From NCBI GenBank assembly GCA_030425425.1, contig JAUIAO010000028.1:1-64000 (forward strand): a DNA stretch of 64,000 nucleotides. Direction: 5' to 3'. The notes under the pieces were generated by a model, which saw only the letters and a list, made by a program, of their open reading frames with translations, made no database searches and had not been told where the DNA came from. Below, piece after piece: positions 32,379 to 40,895 of this stretch. The position numbers and the translations under genes were made by a program. How positions within the stretch are numbered: the first letter of the stretch is position 1; every line of letters starts with the position of its first letter. Source of the DNA: Bacteroidia bacterium (GTDB lineage: Bacteria; Bacteroidota; Bacteroidia; Cytophagales; Cyclobacteriaceae).

Positions 32379-32639
32379 ATGGAAGTTACTAGTTACACTA
32401 ATTTCAGGCAACACTTAAAAACCTTCATGGACAGTGTTTTCAAATCAAAAGCACCTTTATATGTCACACGTACAAATGGGGAAGATATGGTGCTGATCTC
32501 TAAAGCCGACTATGAAAGCCTACAGGAAACTTTGTATCTACTAAGTAGTCCGGCCAATGCTCTACGATTACAGGAGGGAATTGAGCAATACAACAAAGGC
32601 GAAACGGTCACTATTTCCCTTGATGATCTAAAGGAATGA
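32379..32639 (+). CDS. yefM: Antitoxin YefM (Phd/YefM family)
   Basis: 86 residues. The start MEVTSYTNFRQHLKTFMDSV and the ITRTNGEDMVLISKADYESLQETLYLL-type core (here YVTRTNGEDMVLISKADYES) are the family pattern: an N-terminal DNA-binding dimer domain and a flexible acidic C-terminus that wraps the toxin. It neutralises YoeB and represses its own promoter. The stop overlaps the toxin start (ATGA). Confidence 0.95.
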   Translation: MEVTSYTNFRQHLKTFMDSVFKSKAPLYVTRTNGEDMVLISKADYESLQETLYLLSSPANALRLQEGIEQYNKGETVTISLDDLKE

Positions 32640-32890
32640 AAATCACTTTCGTGAAAACCGGATGGGAGGATTACTTATACTGGCAAAAGACAGATAAAAA
32701 AATGATTAAACGAATAAACGATTTGATCAAAGAATGTTGTCGGACTCCATTTGAAGGAACGGGAAAGCCAGAATCTTTAAAAAATAATTTAAGTGGCTGG
32801 TGGTCAAGAAGAATAAATATTGAACATCGGTTTGTTTATCGAGTAGAGAATAATGAGCTAATCATTTTACAGTGCCGAAAGCATTATTAG
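32636..32890 (+). CDS. yoeB: Toxin YoeB, ribosome-dependent mRNA endonuclease
   Basis: 84 residues, the same length as E. coli YoeB, and the catalytic residues fall on the same numbers: Glu46 (in GKPESLKNNLSGWWSRRI), Arg65 (HRFVYRV) and His83-Tyr84 at the very C-terminus (LQCRKHY). It cuts mRNA in the ribosomal A site when freed from YefM. Complete and apparently active. No terminator is seen before the next gene at 33000. Confidence 0.96.
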   Translation: MKITFVKTGWEDYLYWQKTDKKMIKRINDLIKECCRTPFEGTGKPESLKNNLSGWWSRRINIEHRFVYRVENNELIILQCRKHY

Positions 32891-32973
32891 AATCACTTCA
32901 AAGAATTCATATCAAAAACATTTTTTAGTTTCAATTGTCCCAAACATGACAACTCCTCGATGAATACATCATT

Positions 32974-32981
32974 TAAGTTTG
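32974..32981 (+). promoter_or_regulatory. -7 box TAAGTTTG before the glycan operon
   Basis: Exact TAnnTTTG, 18 nt before the TTG start at 33000. It offers a promoter separate from the toxin-antitoxin pair. No clear -33 element. Confidence 0.45.
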
Positions 32982-32999
32982 TCAACAAATTAACATCCA

Positions 33000-33689
33000 T
33001 TGAAAAAAGACATCAGGGTAATCATTCCTGCATTTAATGAACAAAATGCAGTGGGGCTGGTAGTGAAAGAAATCCCGAAAGATTGGGTGAGTGAAGTGAT
33101 TGTTGTCGATAATGGATCTGAAGACGACACTTTTTTACAAGCACAAAACCAAGGGGCCACTGCGCTAAAAGAGCCTCGCAAGGGTTATGGAAGGGCTTGC
33201 TTAAAAGGCATGCACCATTTTGCGAAAAGTGAAACAAAGCCCGATATTGTTGTTTTTCTGGACGGAGACCATTCCGATTATCCGGAACAATTACCCGAAT
33301 TATTACAGCCAATTGTGGATGACAAGGCCGATCTGGTAATCGGGTCACGTGCTTTGGGCAAAAAAGAAAAAGGATCTATGACACCACAGCAGGTTTTTGG
33401 CAATTGGCTGGCAACCACGCTTATCCGTCTGATTTATAAAGTAAGCTTTACAGATTTGGGTCCTTTTAGAGCAATCAGGTATGATAGCCTCATGGCTATA
33501 AATATGCAAGACACCAATTACGGGTGGACTGTGGAGATGCAACTAAAAGCTGCACGTCATCAGCTCAGGTCTATAGAAGTGCCAGTAAACTATCGTCGAA
33601 GAATCGGAGTTTCTAAAGTTTCCGGAACTTTGAAGGGAACAATTTTGGCTGGAATAAAAATCATCTATACAATTTTCAAATATTTGTAA
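33000..33689 (+). CDS. Family 2 glycosyltransferase, dolichol-phosphate-mannose-synthase-like
   Basis: 229 residues, starting at TTG 33000; the only nearby in-frame ATG (32946) runs into a stop, and MKKDIRVIIPAFNEQNAVGL is a normal GT2 start. Motifs: VVDNGSEDDT (nucleotide binding), VFLDGDHSDYPEQLPEL (DxD-type metal site), and a C-terminal VNYRRRIGVSKVSGTLKG loop. No C-terminal membrane helix pair is obvious, as in the short DPM1-like group that loads sugars onto polyprenyl phosphate. It is the first gene of a five-gene run; the stop is 3 nt before the next start. Confidence 0.86.
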   Translation: MKKDIRVIIPAFNEQNAVGLVVKEIPKDWVSEVIVVDNGSEDDTFLQAQNQGATALKEPRKGYGRACLKGMHHFAKSETKPDIVVFLDGDHSDYPEQLPELLQPIVDDKADLVIGSRALGKKEKGSMTPQQVFGNWLATTLIRLIYKVSFTDLGPFRAIRYDSLMAINMQDTNYGWTVEMQLKAARHQLRSIEVPVNYRRRIGVSKVSGTLKGTILAGIKIIYTIFKYL

Positions 33690-33692
33690 ACT

Positions 33693-35153
33693 GTGGAGTG
33701 GATTATCATCATCGGATACAGCGTGGCATTAGCTGGCATTACTTTTTTTAGTATTGAGCAATTATATCTGGCATTGGTTTACAGAAAGGTGAATTCCATC
33801 AAAAAGTTCTCACCTCTTGACACCTTCCCTTCAGTAACGATCCAACTCCCTATTTACAATGAAAAATATGTTGTAAAGCGGTTGATAGATTGTATGTGCC
33901 AGTTGGACTACCCGAAGGACAAGCTGGAAATCCAGGTATTGGACGATTCTACAGACGAAACCAGCGAAATCATCGCCGCAAAAGTCTTGGAATGGACCAA
34001 CCACGGTTTCGAAATCCAACATATCAGGCGTAAAGACCGAGTTGGTTATAAGGCAGGAGCACTGGAATACGGACTCCAAAGTGCAAAAGGAGAGTTTATC
34101 GCGATTTTCGATGCTGATTTTTTACCAAAAGCCAATTTCCTAAATGAAACATTACCCGCTTTTGACGATCACATAGGCATGGTTCAGACCCGGTGGGGAC
34201 ATATCAATAAAAATTTTAGCTTGCTGACCAAGCTACAGGCATTCGGGCTGAATGCGCATTTTACAGTAGAGCAAACGGGTAAAAATGCAAAAGACGTCTT
34301 CATCACCTTTGATGGTACTGCCGGAATCTGGAGGAAATCATGCATAGAAGAAGCGGGTGGCTGGGAACACGACACACTTACTGAAGACCTGGATCTTAGC
34401 TACAGAGCTCAGCTGAAAGGTTGGAAATTTCTTTACCTGGAACAAGTAGTAGCTCCTGCTGAGTTACCAGTGCTGATTTCCGCTGTAAAATCTCAGCAAT
34501 ACCGCTGGAACAAAGGTGCTGCCGAGACTGCTAAAAAAACCGCTAAAAGATTGATAAAATCTGATCAGCCTTTCCGTGTGAAACTGCACGGACTTATGCG
34601 TCTCTTCAATAGTTCCATATACCTTTTTTTGGTGATGGCCAGCACATTATCAATCCCACTATTATTTCTAAAAACGCTAAATCCAGACATTTCTATTGTG
34701 GTAGATATGACTAGTGTTTTTTTTATCGGCTTTTTAGGGATGATGTTTTTCTATTGGATCTCTGTGAAATCAGTGGGTGAAAAGGCCTCCTTCAGCTACT
34801 ATTTCAGCCATTTTCCTTTGTTTTTAATGTTTAGCATGGGCATGGCACTTCACAATGCTATAGCCGTGATGGAAGGATATCTTGGAAAAAAATCTCCATT
34901 TGTTCGTACCCCAAAGTTTAACGTGAAAACTAAATCGGATCATTGGGAAGGAAACAAATACTTAACAGTCAAATTGTCTCCGGTAACAATTCTGGAAGGA
35001 TTGTTGGCTTTTTACTTTTTATTCGGAGCCTTCTCGGGAATATATCTGGAAGATTTTGCCTTGTTGTTTTTCCACCTGATGTTGGCAGGTGGTTTCGGAG
35101 CAGTTTTTTTCCTCTCTGTTAAATCACTGATTTATGTCCCTTCCAGAAAATAG
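33693..35153 (+). CDS. Membrane family 2 glycosyltransferase, processive type
   Basis: 486 residues, GTG start at 33693. An N-terminal helix (~5-25) precedes the GT2 domain with VLDDSTDET, IFDADFLP, LTEDLDLSYRA and QQYRW (the Q-x-x-RW of processive synthases), then about four helices (~310-485). The layout is that of cellulose-synthase-like or glucomannan-type enzymes that build a polysaccharide while exporting it. No PilZ domain or cellulose accessory gene is present, so cellulose is unlikely. Its 3' end overlaps the next gene by 20 nt. Confidence 0.86.
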   Translation: MEWIIIIGYSVALAGITFFSIEQLYLALVYRKVNSIKKFSPLDTFPSVTIQLPIYNEKYVVKRLIDCMCQLDYPKDKLEIQVLDDSTDETSEIIAAKVLEWTNHGFEIQHIRRKDRVGYKAGALEYGLQSAKGEFIAIFDADFLPKANFLNETLPAFDDHIGMVQTRWGHINKNFSLLTKLQAFGLNAHFTVEQTGKNAKDVFITFDGTAGIWRKSCIEEAGGWEHDTLTEDLDLSYRAQLKGWKFLYLEQVVAPAELPVLISAVKSQQYRWNKGAAETAKKTAKRLIKSDQPFRVKLHGLMRLFNSSIYLFLVMASTLSIPLLFLKTLNPDISIVVDMTSVFFIGFLGMMFFYWISVKSVGEKASFSYYFSHFPLFLMFSMGMALHNAIAVMEGYLGKKSPFVRTPKFNVKTKSDHWEGNKYLTVKLSPVTILEGLLAFYFLFGAFSGIYLEDFALLFFHLMLAGGFGAVFFLSVKSLIYVPSRK

Positions 35154-36432
35154 GACTGCAGGATTAACGGCAATTTTTATTTTTCTAGCCGGAATCAGTG
35201 GTGCTGGTCTACTTATTCCCCGAGTGGTAGGATCCACACTTTTGATCAGCTATTTCGTGGCGTTCTTTGGGTATTTTTGGTTATCACGTGGCAGACTAAA
35301 TATCCAATTGCTCATCTCAACCGGGCTTTTTGCCAGGCTCATCCTTTTTCTAAAAATGCCCGAACTCTCTGATGATATTTATCGATTTATCTGGGATGGA
35401 AATTTGCTGCAGAATGGAATCAATCCATATATTCATTTACCGGAAAACATCCGGAATCAAGGCTTGGCGGGAATTGATACCGAGCTTTTTGTCCAACTAA
35501 ATTCCCCGAATTATTATTCAGTCTATCCTCCATTCAATCAAGCCCTATTTTGGTTAGCAACTTATATAAGTGAAAGCCAATTGGCACAGACTAATATTCT
35601 GAGATCTGTTTTATTAATAGCAGATATTGGTAGTTTGTACTTCCTCGGCCAGATTGTCAAAAAAAATCAGCTGAATGCAAATTTGCCTTATTGGTTTTTT
35701 CTCAACCCATTGCATATTCTGGAAGTGACCGGAAACATGCATTTTGAAGGACTGGTGATCTTTTTTCTAATTGTTGGAATCTACTACTTCGATAATTCAT
35801 GCATAAAATCAGGATTGGGGTTTGGATTAGCCATAGCTACGAAAATACTCCCGCTGATTTTCATCCCGACCGTATTCTTTCGAAACACCAGAACAAGAGG
35901 ATTTAAAATCGTCCTGATAGCCGGAATAATTTCAGGCCTTACCTTTTTGCCTTTTTTATTTTCTGAAGCATTTACCAGTATGAATTCCAGCCTGGGACTT
36001 TATTTTCAAAAATTTGAATTCAATGCAAGTATTTACTTCCTCCTCCGAAAAATTGGATTTTGGGTCAAAGGGTATAATATTATCGGCACATTGGGCCCCT
36101 GGTTATCTCTGGCTTCATTTCTTGCTATTGTAACTATTTCTTTTGTTGGGAATCGCCGCGGATGGCACTTATCCAAAACCATGCTGTTTGCTCTATCTGC
36201 ATACTTGTTGTTTACTACTACAGTACACCCGTGGTATATTTTGCCGCTGATTCCGCTTGGTCTGCTATCTGGATTTTACTATCCACTCGTTTGGTCGTTG
36301 ATGGTTTTTATCACTTATTTGGGATACTCAAAAGAAGGTTTTGAACTTTCTTTGGGGTGGATTGCTTTAGAGTATGTCACCGTAATTCTTACTTTCTCAG
36401 TAGAACTATTCAAGAAATATGAAACTCGATAA
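35134..36432 (+). CDS. Polytopic mannosyltransferase-like protein (GT87/PIG-M-like)
   Basis: 432 residues, about eleven membrane helices. A conserved luminal-loop motif SDDIYRFIWDGNLLQNGINPY follows helix 3, as in polyprenol-phosphate-sugar-dependent GT-C enzymes (GT87, PIG-M group). Such enzymes take sugar from a polyprenyl phosphate donor on the outer face, which is what the first gene would supply. It overlaps both neighbours (20 nt upstream, 14 nt downstream), so it belongs firmly to the same operon. Confidence 0.82.
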   Translation: MSLPENRTAGLTAIFIFLAGISGAGLLIPRVVGSTLLISYFVAFFGYFWLSRGRLNIQLLISTGLFARLILFLKMPELSDDIYRFIWDGNLLQNGINPYIHLPENIRNQGLAGIDTELFVQLNSPNYYSVYPPFNQALFWLATYISESQLAQTNILRSVLLIADIGSLYFLGQIVKKNQLNANLPYWFFLNPLHILEVTGNMHFEGLVIFFLIVGIYYFDNSCIKSGLGFGLAIATKILPLIFIPTVFFRNTRTRGFKIVLIAGIISGLTFLPFLFSEAFTSMNSSLGLYFQKFEFNASIYFLLRKIGFWVKGYNIIGTLGPWLSLASFLAIVTISFVGNRRGWHLSKTMLFALSAYLLFTTTVHPWYILPLIPLGLLSGFYYPLVWSLMVFITYLGYSKEGFELSLGWIALEYVTVILTFSVELFKKYETR

Positions 36433-36916
36433 GTTACTCCTATTGCTAATCTTGGGCTCTGTTTTACCTGCTTGTGGTCAAAAGACTTTCGACCAAAAAA
36501 TGGAGAGCCTTTATAAAAATACAGTGCCATTGATTAGTGCTGAGGAATTGAAACAGTTGCAATACACGGATGTTTTCATCCTGGATACCAGAGAGCAAGA
36601 AGAGTTCGAAGTAAGTCACATAGAAGGTGCACAGTTCGTATCTTTTGATGATTTTGAAGCTGAGGATGTAGGTAATATCCCAAAAAATGCTCAAGTCGTC
36701 GTGTATTGTTCGGTAGGTTACCGAAGCGAACAGATAGGAGAAAAACTGCAAGAAATGGGATATAGGCATGTGAAAAATTTATATGGTGGTATTTTTGAAT
36801 GGAAAAATCAAGGAAACGAAGTTTACAATACGAACAATCAGCCTACGGACAGTGTACATACCTATAATTGGAATTGGTCCAAGTGGCTATATAAAGGCAT
36901 AAAAGTATATGAGTGA
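36419..36916 (+). CDS. Rhodanese-domain lipoprotein
   Basis: 165 residues. Lipoprotein signal with lipobox LPAC (Cys19), then a single rhodanese domain with DTREQEEFEVSHIEGAQFV and the active-site loop CSVGYRS (Cys97). The family transfers sulfane sulfur or acts as a phosphatase-like or binding domain. An exported rhodanese within a sugar-transfer operon is unexpected; the role is unclear. The start overlaps the previous gene by 14 nt and the stop overlaps the next by 8 nt. Confidence 0.86.
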   Translation: MKLDKLLLLLILGSVLPACGQKTFDQKMESLYKNTVPLISAEELKQLQYTDVFILDTREQEEFEVSHIEGAQFVSFDDFEAEDVGNIPKNAQVVVYCSVGYRSEQIGEKLQEMGYRHVKNLYGGIFEWKNQGNEVYNTNNQPTDSVHTYNWNWSKWLYKGIKVYE

Positions 36917-37547
36917 TTCTAGCGAAAACCTACTGATCATATTCGTAAAAAACCTGATTCCGGGCCATGTAAAAACGAGGTTAGCTTCAGAAATCGGGAT
37001 CGATGGGGCCTTGGACGTTTACAAATTCCTGGTTGAGCATACTTTCGAAATCACGAATGAGCTTGAGATTTCTAAGTCGATTTATTACTCGCAGTATGTA
37101 GAAATTGAGGACATTTGGGATACAGACAGCTACAAATTATTTGTTCAAAAAGGTAATGGTTTGGGCGAACGCATGCTCAATGCTTTCGATGAAGCATTTG
37201 ACCGAAAGTTTAAGAAAGTAGTCCTCATTGGGTCAGACAGTTTCGAGATAAAAGGAGAGCATATTCTGGAAGCATTCGAACAATTGGATGAGCACGAAAC
37301 CGTCATTGGTCCATCAAAAGATGGAGGCTATTATCTCATTGGAATGAAGCGACCCTACCCGCAATTATTCAACAATAAAAAATACGGTCATAAACAAGTG
37401 CTCAGTGAATTGTTGACAGAAGTGGCTCAGGCTGATATCTCCTACCATTTACTCCCCACACTTTCTGACATTGATACATTACAAGATCTCAAGGATTCAG
37501 ATATTGATTTTGAATTTGTAGACCCGGAAGAGGGTGATATCCTCTAG
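36909..37547 (+). CDS. DUF2064 (TIGR04282-type) nucleotidyl/glycosyltransferase-like protein
   Basis: 212 residues. IIFVKNLIPGHVKTRLASEIG is the nucleotide-binding signature, followed by GNGLGERMLNAF, VVLIGSDSFEI and VIGPSKDGGYYLIGM, all hallmarks of the DUF2064 GT-A-fold group. This family is often labelled arsenosugar biosynthesis glycosyltransferase, but no radical-SAM ArsS or other arsenic gene is nearby, so a role in the surrounding glycan pathway is likelier. Last gene of the five-gene run; convergent with the histidine kinase. Confidence 0.85.
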   Translation: MSDSSENLLIIFVKNLIPGHVKTRLASEIGIDGALDVYKFLVEHTFEITNELEISKSIYYSQYVEIEDIWDTDSYKLFVQKGNGLGERMLNAFDEAFDRKFKKVVLIGSDSFEIKGEHILEAFEQLDEHETVIGPSKDGGYYLIGMKRPYPQLFNNKKYGHKQVLSELLTEVAQADISYHLLPTLSDIDTLQDLKDSDIDFEFVDPEEGDIL

Positions 37548-37560
37548 AGCGTGTAGAAGA

Positions 37561-39126
37561 TCAACAATTTTTAGGTAGTGAAATATGAAATTCACTTCCT
37601 TCGTTTTCCACAGAGGTGACCCAAATTTTACCGTGCATTGTTTGAATGTTCTTTTTGACAATGGCTAACCCAAGTCCGGTTCCCTGATATTCAGCCTCCA
37701 CATGCAACCTTTTGAAAAGGCTAAAAATATCCACATGATATTCCTTTGGAATGCCTATACCATTATCTTTTACAGACACCTGCCAATGTGTTTCTGTCTC
37801 CTGAGCTGATATAGAAACTTTCGGCTTCTGGTTAGTTCGATGATATTTGATTGCGTTACTCACCAGATTTTGCATCACCTGTGTCATCGCAATTTTATTG
37901 GCGCATATATTTGGTAGTTCCCCATAGGTAATCTCAGCTCCACTTTCTTCAATTTCACGATGCAATACACTGTACACATCATCCATGATCATTCTCAAGG
38001 GGACAGACTCACAATTCTCTTTCTCTTTGCCGGCGAGCGTATATTTCAATAAATCCTGAATCAGCATATTGATTCGCTTTGCACCTCTCATCGAATAGTG
38101 AATGTATTCCGCTGCTACCACGTCCAGTTTTTCCTCATACTGTTTTTTCAGAAGACCCAGATAACTGGAAATCATTCGTGTAGGTTCTTGCAGGTCATGA
38201 GATATAACATGAGCAAACTGTTCTAGTTCTTCAGCCCTTCTTTCCAGCTTTCTGTTGAGTTTCTTCAAATCACGAGTTTTGATATTGATCATCTTCTGAA
38301 GTTTTATCGGCTGAGAAGAAATCTTCCAGGTGAAAACCGTAAGAAAACCAGTAAACACTATACCCAACAAAGAAAAAACTACTACTTGAATATAAATCTC
38401 CGGAGATTTTAGTTTGACAAACAGATCCCATCCACCCTGGGAAAGGTGCTCCATTGCATAAAGTCCTTCATCGAATGTCTCTTCATTTACAAACAACTTT
38501 TGCTTGTTCTCGCCACGGTTTTTGATCAACTGAAAGATATAATTCTCATCCTCACCTGACAGGTCTATTGACAAACCTTTCAGAATGGTCTCCAAATGAA
38601 TGATCACAGCCGCAAATCCAAATACCTCATTTTCCTTAATAATTGGTAGACGGCCAACAAATCCGGTTCCACCCTGAGTCAGTTCGAATGGACCCTCAAA
38701 ATACAATTCGCGCCTTTTGATGGCTTCTGCTGCCTCACGCTTATGGTCAGGGTTCTGAGAAATATCCATTCCTATCACTACCTCATTTCCTTCTAGCGGA
38801 TAAGTTTTGGTAATTACGGTTCCCTCTACCAGCTGAAGGGCATCTATGTAATGGTTATGTTTTAGAATCTGACTAGACAGACTATCAAAATTGTCCCCCA
38901 AAAATCCATTTTCTACCAGAAATGCAAGGGTGTAGGTGGCTGTACTGCTATGTTCCAAAATAGACTGAAGTCGGCTTTTAAACTGAATAGCACGCCTTTC
39001 CACCCGATCTTTTTCAATGGCTTTTTCTCGCAGGTATAACCTCCAGGTAAATGTCTGAGTAACAAATAAAGAGATGATTAATACAAGCCAGGTGATCCTT
39101 ATAGGCTTGTGGTAATAGCTGAGCAT
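37561..39126 (-). CDS. Sensor histidine kinase with CHASE-type periplasmic domain
   Basis: 521 residues. Helix 1 (~11-28), a periplasmic domain (~35-243) with FEGPFELTQGGTGFVGRLPI, the CHASE signature region, helix 2 (~247-267), a coiled-coil linker, HisKA with HVISHDLQEPTRMI (phospho-acceptor His310), and an HATPase with DNGIGIPKEYH and GTGLGLAIVKK. CHASE domains sense small extracellular ligands. There is no receiver domain and no response regulator gene next to it: an orphan kinase. Confidence 0.9.
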   Translation of the reverse strand: MLSYYHKPIRITWLVLIISLFVTQTFTWRLYLREKAIEKDRVERRAIQFKSRLQSILEHSSTATYTLAFLVENGFLGDNFDSLSSQILKHNHYIDALQLVEGTVITKTYPLEGNEVVIGMDISQNPDHKREAAEAIKRRELYFEGPFELTQGGTGFVGRLPIIKENEVFGFAAVIIHLETILKGLSIDLSGEDENYIFQLIKNRGENKQKLFVNEETFDEGLYAMEHLSQGGWDLFVKLKSPEIYIQVVVFSLLGIVFTGFLTVFTWKISSQPIKLQKMINIKTRDLKKLNRKLERRAEELEQFAHVISHDLQEPTRMISSYLGLLKKQYEEKLDVVAAEYIHYSMRGAKRINMLIQDLLKYTLAGKEKENCESVPLRMIMDDVYSVLHREIEESGAEITYGELPNICANKIAMTQVMQNLVSNAIKYHRTNQKPKVSISAQETETHWQVSVKDNGIGIPKEYHVDIFSLFKRLHVEAEYQGTGLGLAIVKKNIQTMHGKIWVTSVENEGSEFHISLPKNC

Positions 39127-39446
39127 GTATGGTCAAATAAATAGTCTAGGTTTCATAGTGAAATTACAATTTACTATTGGAAACTAGAACAGCTTCAGCC
39201 AATATCCTGAATCATTGGGGATTATTCTGTATTGAAAGTGACTAAAAACGTTCAATTCAATTTTCCCAAATCCCGGATCCGGATTCTTCTGATGAAACTC
39301 TCAATTTGCCTTAAAGTGAATAGTTCCCTATGGAAAATTGCATATTTCTTTTAACAAGTAGTTCATTGGATATATTATTACATATAACATTATATTACTA
39401 TCAAATGATAGTATTGCAAAAAACTGATTTAAGTCATGTATCAATA
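39127..39446. other. Gene-free AT-rich stretch
   Basis: No convincing gene. It contains the 8-bp inverted repeat listed at 39396-39413 and leads into the promoter at 39447-39477. The only small frame (20 codons from 39292) lacks support. Confidence 0.6.
39396..39413. promoter_or_regulatory. Perfect inverted repeat upstream of a strong promoter
   Basis: TACTATCA-AA-TGATAGTA, ending 33 nt before the -33 element at 39447. Position and symmetry fit an activator site for the lipoprotein gene at 39556. Confidence 0.4.
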
Positions 39447-39477
39447 TTTGCTGTTCACCCCCCAATAATTATGTTTG
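39447..39477 (+). promoter_or_regulatory. Complete Bacteroidota promoter (TTTG, 19-nt spacer, TATGTTTG)
   Basis: TTTG at 39447-39450 and TATGTTTG at 39470-39477, spacing 19 nt, the textbook Bacteroidota -33/-7 arrangement. Predicted start of transcription near 39484, giving a ~70-nt leader before ATG 39556. Confidence 0.7.
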
Positions 39478-39555
39478 TTACCTCTTTTTGTTGGCCGACA
39501 TAAAGCTTCTTATAGCTATTTCTCTTACTTTAAACTGCCACAAATACCAAAAGCT

Positions 39556-40026
39556 ATGAAAAATCTTATAATTATTATTGCGATCACCTTGCTCATATCA
39601 TGTAATGAGAGTGATTGTTGCTATGCCGGAGATGATACTCTTTTTGAAATCGGGCTATTCAATAGTTCGGGCATTGATCTACTTGACACTACCAACTCAG
39701 AAAGTATTGATATCTCCAAAATCAGAATTTTGAATTTAAGAGATGGTGAAGCAAAAATACATTACCAATCTTCAAGTGCTGCACCGTATGGATACATCAT
39801 ATATGAACGTGATTCTATTTTCAGATTGAACCCAGATTTTGACCTAAAGGACAAAAAAGAGGCCACAGGTTTTATCCAATGGAATGAAGACGATCTGGAT
39901 ACCCTGGATTTTGTGCTGGACAAAGAATTCACGAGGATCTTAAGCATACATTTCAACGGAACGGAAGTTTATAATAAGGAAACATCTGATGATTGGGATT
40001 ACAAATACTTCAAGGTGATCAAATGA
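39556..40026 (+). CDS. Lipoprotein of unknown function
   Basis: 156 residues from ATG 39556. Lipobox LLISC (Cys ~15), followed by NESDCCYAGDD with a Cys pair. The remainder is polar and probably beta-rich (ISKIRILNLRDGEAKIHYQ, FIQWNEDDLDTLDFVLDKEF). I do not recognise the family. It stands alone with a strong promoter and a hairpin terminator. Confidence 0.7.
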   Translation: MKNLIIIIAITLLISCNESDCCYAGDDTLFEIGLFNSSGIDLLDTTNSESIDISKIRILNLRDGEAKIHYQSSSAAPYGYIIYERDSIFRLNPDFDLKDKKEATGFIQWNEDDLDTLDFVLDKEFTRILSIHFNGTEVYNKETSDDWDYKYFKVIK

Positions 40027-40035
40027 CACTTTTTA

Positions 40036-40080
40036 CACCGGGAATAATTATGAAAAATATTCCCGGTGCCTTTGTTATTA
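40036..40080. terminator. Bidirectional hairpin between the lipoprotein and crp-family genes
   Basis: Perfect 11-bp stem CACCGGGAATA / TATTCCCGGTG (40036-40046 and 40058-40068), loop of 11 nt. T-rich sequence follows on the plus strand (CCTTTGTTATT) and TAAAAAG follows on the minus strand. It can serve both convergent genes. Confidence 0.75.
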
Positions 40081-40105
40081 AAAACCTTATCCCTTCTTAT
40101 CTCAT

Positions 40106-40786
40106 TCATTTGAGCTGCTCCAAATCCCTGATCAAAATCCTCCTACGATCAAAAGTAATCAGGTTTTCATCTCTTAGCTCATTCATCACAGTAGTGACTG
40201 TCTGCCGAGAAGTTCCTGTGAGACTGGCGATATCCTTGTGCGTAAAATGATTTTTGATCATGGTTTCATAGCCTACTTTTTGACCTTTTTCCTCGGCCAT
40301 TTCCTTCAGGAAATCGATTATTCTTGTACGAGCATCTTTGAAAACCAGAGCCTCTATCCTACGCTCCATTTTCCTCAATCTAAAGCCCATGATTTTAAAA
40401 ATTTTCAAGCTCAATGCCTGATCATCTTTCATGAGATCTTGTAGATCCGGAATAGTCATGGCACAAACACGAGTACCCGAATCCATAGCCTGTGCGAAAT
40501 CGTTTCTCGTCTCTTCTCCTGCTAATGCTAATTCTCCGAATACCTCACCTTTGGTAAGTATGGCCTTCACGATCTCTTTGCCATCACTAGAGTAAGTCCC
40601 GATCTTCACTCTACCATTGGAAACCAGGTAAATCCATCGGGAAGGCTGATCTTTGAAATAGATATACTCATCCTTACCAAAAACATCTGGTACGTGCATC
40701 TCCTCCATATTAGGAGTTTTTCTCGGACACAGTACATCAAAAAGATCTGTTTCCTCAAAATACCAAAGACTGGTTTTATCACTCAT
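40106..40786 (-). CDS. Crp/Fnr-family transcriptional regulator
   Basis: 226 residues. Cyclic-nucleotide-binding-like domain (~25-145, with IYLVSNGRVKIGTYSSDGKE and GEVFGELALAGEE) and a winged helix-turn-helix (~165-220: HFTHKDIASLTGTSRQTVTT). No N-terminal Fnr-type Cys cluster, so it is not a classical oxygen sensor. It is divergent from hemJ-SCO-cytochrome c and probably regulates them. A symmetric site lies at 40811-40825 in its own leader. Confidence 0.9.
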   Translation of the reverse strand: MSDKTSLWYFEETDLFDVLCPRKTPNMEEMHVPDVFGKDEYIYFKDQPSRWIYLVSNGRVKIGTYSSDGKEIVKAILTKGEVFGELALAGEETRNDFAQAMDSGTRVCAMTIPDLQDLMKDDQALSLKIFKIMGFRLRKMERRIEALVFKDARTRIIDFLKEMAEEKGQKVGYETMIKNHFTHKDIASLTGTSRQTVTTVMNELRDENLITFDRRRILIRDLEQLK

Positions 40787-40810
40787 TGCTGAACAGTATT
40801 TATTTTTATT

Positions 40811-40825
40811 TGATAAGTCATATCA
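40811..40825. promoter_or_regulatory. Candidate Crp/Fnr-family site in the divergent region
   Basis: TGATA-N5-TATCA, between the Crp-type gene and hemJ. A -7-like TAGTTTG (minus, 40865-40859) lies upstream, so binding would block the regulator's own transcript. The spacing is not the Fnr N4, so this is tentative. Confidence 0.35.
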
Positions 40826-40895
40826 GGAGTGCATTTTTGCAGCGCAATTCCGATCAGACAAACTACAGGAATAAAGCTCCGAAATTATCAAATTG

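Noticed and set aside
33693-35153. Calling the processive GT2 a cellulose synthase
   Set aside because: The Q-x-x-RW motif is shared by many polysaccharide synthases; there is no PilZ domain and no BcsB, BcsC or cellulase gene nearby.
36909-37547. Naming the DUF2064 gene an arsenosugar biosynthesis enzyme
   Set aside because: The family label comes from genomes with arsenic genes; no ArsS-type radical SAM or arsenic methyltransferase gene lies in this window, so only the fold-level call is kept.
39292-39354. 20-codon frame starting MKLSICLKVN in the gap before the 39447 promoter
   Set aside because: Too short, no conserved feature, no promoter or coupling; chance frames of this size are common.
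40810-40826. Classical Fnr box in the Crp/hemJ intergenic region
   Set aside because: The half-sites TTGAT and ATCAG are 7 nt apart rather than 4, so it is not an Fnr consensus site; only a generic symmetric site is reported.
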